A stretch of DNA of 64,000 nucleotides from assembly GCA_045837725.1 (NCBI GenBank), contig JBEWZL010000109.1:248001-312000 (forward strand), written 5' to 3'. How positions within the stretch are numbered: the first letter of the stretch is position 1; each line of letters begins with the position of its first letter. This stretch comes from Vermamoeba vermiformis (taxonomy: Eukaryota > Tubulinea > Echinamoebida). Shown here piece by piece: positions 55,299-64,000 of the stretch. The notes beneath the pieces are model-generated. The model saw only the letters and a list, made by a program, of their open reading frames with translations, was not told where the DNA came from and did not search any database. The position numbers and the translations under genes were made by a program.

Positions 55299-56501
55299 AT
55301 GAGCGTTACACAAACCAAGAACTTGTTCTCTAACCTCAACAGATTAGTCACCAGACTTAGCACTAGCTCGAGGGTAAGCTAAAAGCATTCTTTAAATTCA
55401 ATTTTAATTTATTTAATTTTGTTACATTACCCGCGGCTCATAGCCATAGTTGATCCGCGTTTAAATATTCGTTGTGAGTGGATCCAAGTTTTTCTAAAAT
55501 AATAAAAAAAATTAATTAACATGCAAACCTCAATAAAATTGACTAACGTATTTTAGACCACCGTCGGTGCTTCCACAGCAAACAGATTATTTTCGTCAAG
55601 CCGATCTGTTCGCGAAGGTTACACAGAGAAGAAAGAAGACAAAGTCGAGCAAAAAGAAACAGAGCAAAAAGTAGAAGAGAAGAAAGAAGAAGCAAAGCCC
55701 GAAGAAAAGAAAGAAGTTGACCCTCGCGACAAGAAGATCGAGGAGTTGCAGAAGAAAGTTGAAGATCTGACAGGCAAATACTATGCCGCCCTCGCCGAGG
55801 CAGAGAACACACGAAAAATCGCCAACAGAGGTAACCGACTTGTTCGACGACATCTCCGTTGTGAATCACGTGCTGCGTTCACCGCTAAATTAATTTATTT
55901 TCAGATGTCGAAAAGGCCAAGGAATTTGGTGTTCAAAAGCTCGTCAAGCGCTTGTTCGATGTTGTCGACACGATGAACTTAGTCATTCAAAACACTCCCG
56001 CTAATAACGGTACGTTAAACGACCAAGGCGTATTCGCTGAATTGTTGCCGAGTTCGTGGCATTTGCTGACATTTATGCGTGCAGAAACTATCAAGCCTAT
56101 TTTGGAAGGTATGGTTGCTACAAGGAAAGACTTCATGAAGGCCTTCAAAGAATGGGACGTCGAAGAATTCGAACCTCAAATTTCTGAAAAGGTAACATTT
56201 CGATCCGTGCACGAGCAGCTGTCTGTCATTTTTATTTGAATTACATACCAATATCAGTTTCATTTCGGTAGATTTACGATGGCACTTTCGATAATGTGAT
56301 GCGTATACTAAACTAAGTTATTTTTAGTTTGATCCGAACAAGCATTATGCTATTTTCGAAATGCCTCAGCGCGTGGATCAAACCCCGGGTACAATTGGTT
56401 TGGTCATTAAGAATGGTTGGATGAGAAAGGACATTCTTCTGCGACCAGCCCACGTCGGTGTCATTTCTAAGAGCAACGAGCCCGAGCCCAAGAAAGAATA
56501 A
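55299..56501 (+). CDS. GRPEL1: Mitochondrial GrpE nucleotide-exchange factor (Mge1/GRPEL)
   Basis: The ADP/ATP exchange factor for mitochondrial Hsp70 in import and folding. The N-terminus MSVTQTKNLFSNLNRLVTRL is a plausible targeting peptide rich in Arg/Asn/Ser, then ANRLFSSSRSVREG. A Lys/Glu-rich coiled coil (EKKEDKVEQKETEQKVEEKK, then IEELQKKVEDLTGKYYAALA) leads to the GrpE dimer helix EAENTRKIANRDVEKAKEFG. Then come LVKRLFDVVDTMNLVIQN and MVATRKDFMKAFKEW. The beta-sheet head is FDPNKHYAIFEMPQRVDQTP, GTIGLVIKNGWMRKDILLRP and AHVGVIS. TAA 56499-56501. Length is typical; the acidic/basic linker is longer than in bacteria. The start is ATG 55299. Confidence 0.95.
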
Positions 56502-56876
56502 AAAAAAAACCATAACAAATGACCCTTTTGTACGTAGTATTATAAGCTAGCTTATCCCTATAGTTAAAGACTTTGCCAATGGTCCTTAACTTGTTCTTGA
56601 ATTGGCACAATTTTGACAGGATAAAAATAAAAGTTGCGAAGTTAAAACTAAATATGGTCTTACTTTCTGATCGCATCGATCAGTATAATGCCAATGTGGC
56701 GTGTAGTGGTGATAGTTTAACGTTAATAAGGTACGCTGCGAGAGATTACGTTCAAGAAAAATTTTACTAATATGACAGTTTATTCCGTGCTTCTATTCTG
56801 GTGCTGAAATAGAGCAACATGACCTTAGGTATGTACATGAATTAATAGGGCCTATTGATAAGGTTATAAATATAAT
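56502..56876. other. convergent 3' spacer between GrpE and the RRM gene
   Basis: An AT-rich spacer of 375 bp at the 3' ends of two convergent genes. No gene, RNA or repeat recognised beyond possible polyadenylation sequences. Confidence 0.5.
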
Positions 56877-57896
56877 TTAGACTTTCTTAGCGTAAGTGAT
56901 CAAGATCGGGGTTTCAGGCGTGATCTTGAAGTGCTGCAACGAGGCCATGGCAACAGTTGCTTCAGCTTCGGTGTTGTATTCGACATATGCAACTCCCTTC
57001 TTAGAGTGGTCGAGTCTGACTTCGCGGAAGCCTGGAAATCTACGCAAGATCAGATCCAGTACGCGTTGGAATTTTCAAATCGCCTTTAATATCAGATAAG
57101 AGGAGAATAGAATACTTACTGTTGGAATAACATCATGAGCATAATTTCGCTTGCACTGTCGGGTAAATTATTCAAACAAATAACTTTGTATGGCGGCTCC
57201 TGTTGATCTCGTGAGGGAATAGGAGGAATGTTACTATGACCACCTTCGCCGTCCTTAGCTGTGTTAAATAATAATGAAATTAGAAAGATACGTAATTTGA
57301 AGCAGATCTGATACCAATTTTAGGAGTGCGCAATGATAAACGCAATATCTCCAGAAAAGAGATTATGATTTGTGTTCGAATGCAGAGGGTTATGTAATTA
57401 CAATAAATTAATAGCGCATGAGTTTACGTGGAGGTGTCTTCTCCGAAAAGTTGACGGATCAGCTGATCTTCGAAGGTTCACAAATAAGCATCATATGCGC
57501 TCAAAAATTGTATTAACATATCATTCGAATCAAAATAACATTATACAGAGATGTTCGCTTTAAACCGCTGCATTTGAGTCTGAAATTAAACATTGAAAAT
57601 TTACAATTTTAAAATCTGCCCACAGGGAGCTTATTTTTATATTTCTCCGTAAAAATTATAATGAAGTGGGGCTAAGTTATTTGTATTAAATTTTAGTTGT
57701 GGTATTTTTAATTTACGATAAAAGATTTTTTTCGGTGGTGCAACTTGAAACGGATTGCCAGATGACGTAAAAGACAATTACCTGCGTCTTTAATAGCCTC
57801 TAATATATCTGGGTGACTTCTTGCAGCATCAGCGAGGATATCTTTCATTTGCTCCTCGCCCAAATTGTTGAGAAGTGCCTCGATCTCGACGTCCAT
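56877..57896 (-). CDS. U1A/U2B''-like protein with a single (C-terminal type) RRM
   Basis: Three exons encode about 130 residues. The first gives MDVEIEALLNNLGEEQMKDI then LADAARSHPDILEAIKDA, a short acidic helical segment. A long AT-rich intron (about 520 nt) follows. The rest is an RRM closely resembling RRM2 of SNRPA/SNRPB2: PPYKVICLNNLPDSASEIML, MMLFQQFPGFREVRLDHSKK, GVAYVEYNTEAEATVAMASL, QHFKITPETPILITYAKKV. TAA 56879-56877. RRM1, the part that binds U1/U2 stem-loops in animals, is absent from this gene. It could be a divergent spliceosomal protein or an unrelated RRM protein with a shared C-terminal fold. The start is ATG 57896. Confidence 0.7.
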
Positions 57897-58371
57897 GTCT
57901 CTCTACTTGATAAGATATAGAAATAATATGTATATATCTGCTGTGTCTTCTATACAGGTGAATTCAACGCGCAAAATTATACGCTTTGTGGCCCACTGCA
58001 CTAGAACAATAAACTAGAATGATTATTTTGTCGTTGACTTTCTGTTTTCCCTGAGAACAACTGGCGTAGCAAACTCGACGAAATGTCTAATTATACGCTG
58101 GATTGCATCGCTATTCTACTAATAAGGACCGAATATTCGCTGGGCCTCAATACACAGGAGAAATTTCGAGGGTGGTGCTCGATCCGCTTATTTTGTGATC
58201 AAAGAGTCGGCATAATGGTGCCAAGTTGGCAAATGATGATTATCGGAGATGCTAATGCACGATTATCGATTACTTTTAAATACTTAGCTGAGAAATGCAC
58301 TTTTTTCATTGTTTTTAAAATTGTCATGCCGCAATTTCATTTTCTTTTATTCCTTACACGAGATAATACAA
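57897..58371. promoter_or_regulatory. divergent promoter region of the RRM gene and the PDI gene
   Basis: A 475-bp spacer between divergent genes. An open frame crosses its right half into the PDI gene in another frame, but it has no family similarity and is treated as chance. No RNA gene or repeat recognised. Confidence 0.35.
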
Positions 58372-60305
58372 ATGACCACAAAAGTATTTACTTTGGCAAT
58401 CGTCTTGATTGCTCTTGTTCTGGGCTGCGTCAAGGCGTCAGATTCCGACAAGGGAGTCTCGTACGTCTACCCAATCACAAAAGACAATGTCGACATGATC
58501 AAGGAAGGAAAATGGCTTCTTGAATTGTAAGCTTATGCTTATATGATCTTCCGTGAGGTCAAATCTGGAAAAACAAAATGGAAAAATTTAGTATTAATTC
58601 TAATCGCTTGTATTTAGTTTTGCCCCTTGGTGTGGCCACTGCAAAAAATTAGCACCTAATTATGAACTTGCCGCTCATCAAGTCCGCTCGTTGGGTAATT
58701 CAATATTCATGAAGTTCAGAATATCGATCTAACCTCCACGTCATCTTTATTCAGAACTTCCGTTCCGCTTTGGTGCCATCAACTGCGATGTGGAGACTGA
58801 TATTTGCCGAACTTATGGCGTCCAAGGCTTCCCTACAATGAAATAGTAAGCCTCGATCCGCTACGTGTCAATATTTTTACAAACAAACTTCAATACTCAT
58901 TATGATATGTCGTTAAACTATCACTACGTACTAGTGATCTTATCATTTATTATTTTCAGCTTCAGATCTGGCCAGTACGTGGCTGACTACTCTGAAGGCA
59001 GAGAAGTCCAAGACTTGGTTAACTACGCTAAGCGCGTTGCTGGGTATGGCATATAATGTATGCTTATATTAGGGGCATCTATTTTAACGTGCAATTGAAC
59101 AGTCCTCCAGTCTCCAAGATTACCTCTAAGGCTGATCTGACCAGTTTGAAGAAGAACGAAGTCGCTTTCTTGTTCGTTGGTAGCAACAAAGATGCCCTTG
59201 TACGTCTTCTGACTTATGTTTATCATAGTCGTTCTGGTGCTAATGTGTATCCTATCAGGAGGCCTTCACTTCTGTTGCTGAAAAGTACCAAGACGCACTG
59301 GGCTTTGGCTCTACTTCTGATGCCAGTCTTGTTAAGGACTTGGTTGACGACAAGAAGGTCGAGAATATCGTCTTGTTGCTGAACGATCACGACGTGCAGA
59401 CTTTTGAGTTGAGCGATGCGGATGACCAGGTAGCAATCAGCCCTGCACTTGTAACCAACGGAAAGTCAACTGATTGTTATTGTAGGAATTGTTCGACAAG
59501 TGGGTCGATGACCACCGATTCCCTGTATTGAGCGAGTTGAGTGCTGGTAACTGGAAGAGAATTGGCAACAACGAGAACAAGTACGCAATGTTCTTCGCTG
59601 TCGACACTAAGAAGTCTGGCTACAAAGAGTACGTAAAAGAGAGTCACTATAATACTTGGCCAAGCACTAATGTAACGTGCGTAGCTTGGTTGATCAAGCC
59701 AGAAAGTTTGCCGTTGCCAATCAAGGAGGCAAAGTCATCTTTGCTTGGTACGATACCAACAAGCTCTCGTCTGTAAGTCATCCATAATACTAATAGTCGA
59801 TCATATAATGCGATCTGATCTCGGTGATAGTTGAGCTCTCGCTTTGGTATTAAAGAGACTCCCGCTGTTGCCGTGTGGTACCACGCCTCGCAATTGTACT
59901 ACACTCCCAACACTACCGTCAGCTTCTCTGACACCGCCAAGCTTCAAAACTATTTGAACGATGTTCTTGCTGGTAACGTTGAAGGCACACGTTTGGGTGG
60001 CTGGATGGGTTTGCTCAGCGTAAGTGTCACGAAGTCCTCGGAGCTGTTCATCATCTTACTGACTTGTGTTGCAGATGTACTTGCAAAAGGCAGCTCCTTA
60101 CTTGAGCGACTGGCGCTACTTGTTGCTCCTCACACTCGCGTTGTCTGCCGGTATGATTGGTCTTTTCTTCTGTCTCGGTCTTGGTAGCCCTGCTCCAGTC
60201 GAAGAGATCCAAGAGGGCGATAAGAAGGACGAATCTGACGCTAATTCCACTAAAGCCTGCCGCCTCAAAGAAGAAGGACTAAGTCAGTGCTTCAACTTGC
60301 GGTAA
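58372..60305 (+). CDS. TMX3-like membrane-bound protein disulfide isomerase
   Basis: A predicted ER oxidoreductase. The N-terminus [19 protein letters not shown] is a signal peptide. One thioredoxin domain has the active site [20 protein letters not shown], then [20 protein letters not shown] with the cis-Pro and [20 protein letters not shown]. Two redox-silent thioredoxin-like domains follow ([82 protein letters not shown]). Near the C-terminus a hydrophobic helix ([20 protein letters not shown]) is followed by an acidic/Lys tail. TAA is at 60303-60305. One CGHC domain plus a C-terminal membrane helix is the TMX3 arrangement. There is no KDEL or obvious KKxx retrieval signal. About nine exons with GTAAGC, GTACGT and GTAAGT donors. 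The start is ATG 58372, fixed by the signal peptide. Confidence 0.88.
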
Positions 60306-60687
60306 TAAACATTACTCTGTTGTTTTAAACTACTCGAAGTTCGCTGTAGGATGCAGAATCCAAAATGCACCATTCAGCCACACGAAGTGATACTGAATGA
60401 ACAGATACATATTTATTGATGGCGTTCTCTTAGAATACACTTCCTTTTTTAGCATGTGGTTCGAAGACGGATTTACCTATGAATTCCAGTTCTGTTGTGG
60501 AGCGGTTCCTTTGCACGGGACTTTCATGGTTAGGGTCTTATATTCGTGTACGTCAAGGTATGTAAGTATGGCTTTCGTACGTCTAACTCATCACATGTTT
60601 GCCATAAAAGGCAAGTTAACCAACGAAAAATGATAAATATTCATTTTTCTGGCTGGTCAGTTTATTGAATTTTTTGATTGTGAAAAC
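60306..60687. other. spacer between the PDI and alpha-2-macroglobulin genes
   Basis: A 382-bp spacer between two same-strand genes. An open frame (60397-60633) shows no coding character. Promoter elements for the alpha-2-macroglobulin gene are presumably here, but none is recognisable. Confidence 0.4.
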
Positions 60688-63600
60688 ATGGTAAGGAATC
60701 TTTTATGTTTTGATTTTTAGCTAACGCTTCTTTAGTCGAATAATATCGTAGACGTTAACTTTACGCTCGAGCGTTACGACGTGCACATCTCAACTGACCG
60801 CCCGATTTACAATTTAAACGAGTGGGTGCTTATTCGTGGTGTTCTATTGAATGGAATCACCAACCATCCTTTGCCTTCGCACATTAATACAACCTGCAAC
60901 GTAAAGGTCACCTCGCCGAAAGGTAACAATTTTGAATTCAAAATTAAATAAGAAATTTTTAGAACCCGAAATTAGATCTTTCTTAGTACGGTCTTATCTT
61001 TTGATCGCCGTAAATATTAAATAAAATTTAAATTTTCTTTTTAGGAGATGAGGTTGCAAAGTACGAAAACGTCCCTGTAGTTAACTCCGTTGTCGTTGGA
61101 TCATGGAAAACTACGGACGGTACTTCTGGAGGAGAATACACGGTCGAGATATTTTCTGAGGTGCAAGCATCGGGATTCGTTATTGCTTCTGCGAAGCGTA
61201 CTTTCGAAGTCCGCGAATTTTTTGGTATTTAATGCATTAATATATGTCTTATTATTTATCTTTTTCTCTAACGCTGTAAACTTATTTTTAGCTCCCAAAA
61301 TGAAACTCCAAGCTGAATTTTTAAAGAAGGGTTTGGGAGCTGGAGACACAGCCACTGCAGTCCTTCACGTAAGTAGAATCGAGGTTCAATCACTATTCGC
61401 GGATTCTTAACGTCATTTTTTAGGCTGTTAGAGCTGAAGGAGGTATTCCCGCTGGTGCTAAAGTAACGGTTACTGCTCGTATTGACGGAGCTGAGGCATG
61501 GCGGTAAGTCAACCAATCACGTGCTTTGCCGTTCATGAAAACTAACTCGAATGCATTGCAGCGGCGAGACCACCTTGGATCAGAAAGGTGATTGCCGTGT
61601 CTCGTTCAAACTGCCCGATGACATCAAGGTCGGTGAGGGCACGTTGACATTCACAGTGCAAGACGGAGGCAATGTTGAATCGATTGGCAAGACCATTCCT
61701 ATTCTGTTGGCCACGATCAAAGTCAACTTCTATCCTGAGAGCGGTCAGCTGATCAACGGCATCGAGACCGGTCTGTACTTTGAGTGCTTCCAAAACAACG
61801 GTGACCCTGCTGATGTCAAGGGACAATTGCTCAGCATCGATTCAACAGCCACAAAGGCATCCGGTTTTACCGCTGCGGCTACCATTGAGAACTTGTACGC
61901 ACGCTTGAAAACATGTAATTCCAATACTAACACCATTATTCAGGACCAAGTTCACTCGTATTTGCGAGCTCGAGTCCTCACACGAAGGCCGCGGCAAAGT
62001 GGTGTTCACGCCTGAGAAGCACAAAACGTACTTCATGCACGTATCGACTCCCGGAGGTATTCGTGACTTGATCAAGTTACCTCGTGAGACTTGCAAAGTA
62101 CACAAGCGTGGTGCGATCATTCTCTCAAAGAAAGACACCTACCAAAAGGATGAGCCAGTTGATCTGCTGGTCGTTTCTAATGAGTCAGCTGATTACCATC
62201 TCAAGCTCTACAAACGTGATCTGGAAATCGCGTCAGCACCATTGAAGTTAAAGGGCGCCAAGTCGGTTACGTTCTACCCTCCTGCTGCTATTGGTGAAGG
62301 TAAGTGATTGTAAACTTACTCGAATGTTGATTAATAACCTTCATTAAAGGTGTACTAAGAGCCACCCTGTTCAAGAAGGGCACGCCTATTGCCGAAAGAT
62401 TGATCTTCCGCCACATGTCTCGTCAGATCAAGGTCAAAGTGACGCCAAATAAGGAGTCTTTCAAGCCCAACCAAAAGATTCAAGTCAACATCAAGACAAC
62501 TGATGAAAATAATGAACCCGTCAGAGCCATCCTTGGTGTTACTGTCACTGATGATGCAATTCTCGAGATGGTCGAGGTAAGTCATCATCTATTCCACGAT
62601 GTCGAGCAGTGTAATAACATCGCAAATAGAAACGCAAACAAGCTCCTCGTTTGCCGGAAATGGCATTGCTCGAGTCCGAAGTGAACGAGTTCTGGGACAG
62701 TCAAATCTACTTCAAAGAAGCGCCAAAGTCACGACAAGCTATCGACCTCTTGCTCGGTACCCAAGTACGTTCCAGCGTGAATTGATTACGAACAATATTT
62801 TTAAATGTTCTGATAGGGCTGGCGTCGTTTCGTGTTCTTCAAAGCCAAGATCGATTTAATTGACTTTTTGGCCGAGAACAAGTCTGCTGAACGAGTGTTA
62901 GTTGCCACGACCAAATCTGTATGTGACATTCTTACTAAGCGTGCAATCTAATACGATTCTCGTAGATTAACCAAGAGGCGTACGTGCCCCCAGTAGTGAT
63001 TCCTACCATCTCAAGAAGACGATCATCTATCGACTACGAGGAGTGCGAAAACGAAGTTTACGAGAGTCTTCCTACCACTACTGCCATCTCCTCAGTTGTG
63101 TTTAGTGCTCCACCTCTGTCACCAATATCGAGTCGTCCAACAAGTGTGAAATCGAGTATCCGACCATCGATAGCCCAGAGAGATGTGCCCATGCGATCTC
63201 AAGCTGCTAAGGCTGCAATGCCTTCGCGATCAGTTCTGAGTCCTCCTCCTCCTGCAGCACAGTTGGCTATGAAAGAAGAAGCACCGCAACTTTCTTTAAA
63301 AGCCCGCTCAGTGTCTTACAGCGAACGATGTATTGAAGAAGATTTATTAATATCATATGGAGATGTTTCAGCAGACTATATTGAATCGCCACGAGAAATA
63401 GCTCCTTCCGTTGCTGACAATGAAGGTACACATTTCGACCTTTAAATAGCGACTAGCTCAAACGAACTTTTAACGCAGAGATCGAATGGTTGCCCGGCAA
63501 ATACATTGCACGCTTGTACAGACACAAAAAGTCTGAACACCGTGACAAGTCTGTTCGCACTGATTTCTCCAAGACCTTGTTTTGGGCTGGTCAAATCGAA

Positions 63601-64000
63601 ACAGACTCTGACGGCGAGGCAACCGTTAACTTCACATTGAGCGAGAGCATCACTTCGTTCAGATTCATGGTCGATGCGTTCAATCGCAACAACGGCTTTG
63701 GTGTCAGTGACTTTTTGATCGAGTCAAAGGAACCTTTCAGCTCCGATGCTCGTGTGCCTATTGAAGTCACCGAGACTGACGAGATGTTGCTGCCCATCTT
63801 GCTCGTCAACAACACCAAGAAGAAGTTTAGCGACGCCAAGGTGTCCATTGACGTTGGCTCGCAGCTGAAAGTTGACTCGAAGAAGGCTTCAGAGTTCAAG
63901 GCAATTAAGATTCAGGGCAATGAGAGGGGTAAGATTGAACCGTTAGTAATTCTCGTAGAATTCAGGCTAATGTATTGTTGTAGTCCGAAAGTTGCTGAAG
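60688..64000 (+). CDS. Alpha-2-macroglobulin-family protein without signal peptide (3' partial)
   Basis: A family of large protease-trapping or adhesion proteins. The first coding exon is only ATG (60688-60690). Exon 2 reads SNNIVDVNFTLERYDVHIST then DRPIYNLNEWVLIRGVLLNG, an MG2-type entry. MG domains follow (PKMKLQAEFLKKGLGAGDTA, VTARIDGAEAWRGETTLDQK, KVNFYPESGQLINGIETGLY, HKRGAIILSKKDTYQKDEPV). Then comes the LLLGTQGWRRFVFFKAKIDL motif found before the A2M domain in bacterial-type members. A Ser/Pro/Arg-rich insert of about 140 residues (62966-63425) precedes EIEWLPGKYIARL. The A2M domain starts TDFSKTLFWAGQIETDSDGE, ATVNFTLSESITSFRFMVDA. The window ends before any thioester or TED region. 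No secretion signal is visible on this start, so a cytosolic protein or an unseen upstream exon must be considered. Confidence 0.82.

Noticed and set aside
58083-58523. 146-codon plus-strand frame
   Set aside because: Its second half reads the PDI exon out of frame and its first half has no domain or coding bias.
60397-60633. 78-codon plus-strand frame upstream of the alpha-2-macroglobulin gene
   Set aside because: Composition is spacer-like, and it is neither a signal peptide nor in a supported splice with exon 2.
1-64000. tRNA, rRNA, CRISPR, transposon or viral insertion
   Set aside because: No T-arm consensus with matching acceptor stem, no rRNA signature, no direct-repeat array, and no transposase, reverse transcriptase or capsid motif was found by reading both strands.

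Overview
This is a gene-dense window of eukaryotic nuclear DNA. Almost every gene is cut by short spliceosomal introns, mostly about 45-150 nt with GTAAGT or GTACGT donors. Exons are near 45-50% GC, introns and spacers are clearly AT-richer, and the standard genetic code fits throughout. The gene content is a Ras GEF, an ASH-RhoGAP protein, a giant LvsA/ALFY-type BEACH protein, PX-C2-arrestin proteins, a ZnT5-type zinc transporter, myotubularin, LONRF, RPB9, LSM10 and an alpha-2-macroglobulin. This suggests a free-living unicellular, probably amoeboid, protist. I cannot name the lineage; an amoebozoan-like organism is my best guess, and heteroloboseans or unicellular relatives of animals are alternatives. 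A clear AT-AC (U12-type) intron shows that the minor spliceosome is probably retained.

Layout. 1-9.5 kb: 3' part of a FAF2/UBXD8-like protein (+), a ZnT5-like zinc transporter (-), a structured non-coding candidate, a small membrane protein (-), a RecQ helicase (+) and a Cys-rich type I membrane protein (-). 9.8-15.9 kb: ribosomal protein uS4/RPS9 (-), an HSL-family hydrolase whose nucleophile position is Cys (+), LONRF (-) and RNA polymerase II subunit RPB9 (+). 16.2-27.1 kb: one BEACH-WD40 gene (+) with an apparent frameshift in its last WD repeat. 27.3-34.3 kb: a small membrane protein (-), an F-box/LRR protein (+), an ASH-RhoGAP protein (-), LSM10 (+) and FAHD1 (+).

34.4-44.5 kb is the most unusual block. 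Two paralogous PX-C2-arrestin genes stand in opposite orientation. They flank a rhodanese-methyltransferase fusion gene (-) and TRMT11 (+). A 650-bp core of the two paralogues is nearly identical, introns included, while the rest has diverged strongly, which is the signature of gene conversion between inverted copies.

44.6-64 kb: a two-repeat Myb protein (-), an unrecognised small gene (-), a myotubularin-family phosphatase (+), a Ras GEF carrying the AT-AC intron (+), eS28 (-), mitochondrial GrpE (+), a U1A/U2B''-like protein with a single RRM (-), a TMX3-like membrane PDI (+) and the 5' part of an alpha-2-macroglobulin gene without an apparent signal peptide (+).

No operon logic is expected here. 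Neighbours are mostly divergent or convergent pairs with 100-650 bp spacers. Functional themes are phosphoinositide/Ras/Rho membrane signalling and trafficking, RNA processing and translation, and protein quality control. No tRNA, rRNA, CRISPR or transposable element was recognised. Splice sites were placed by eye and exact exon ends are approximate.
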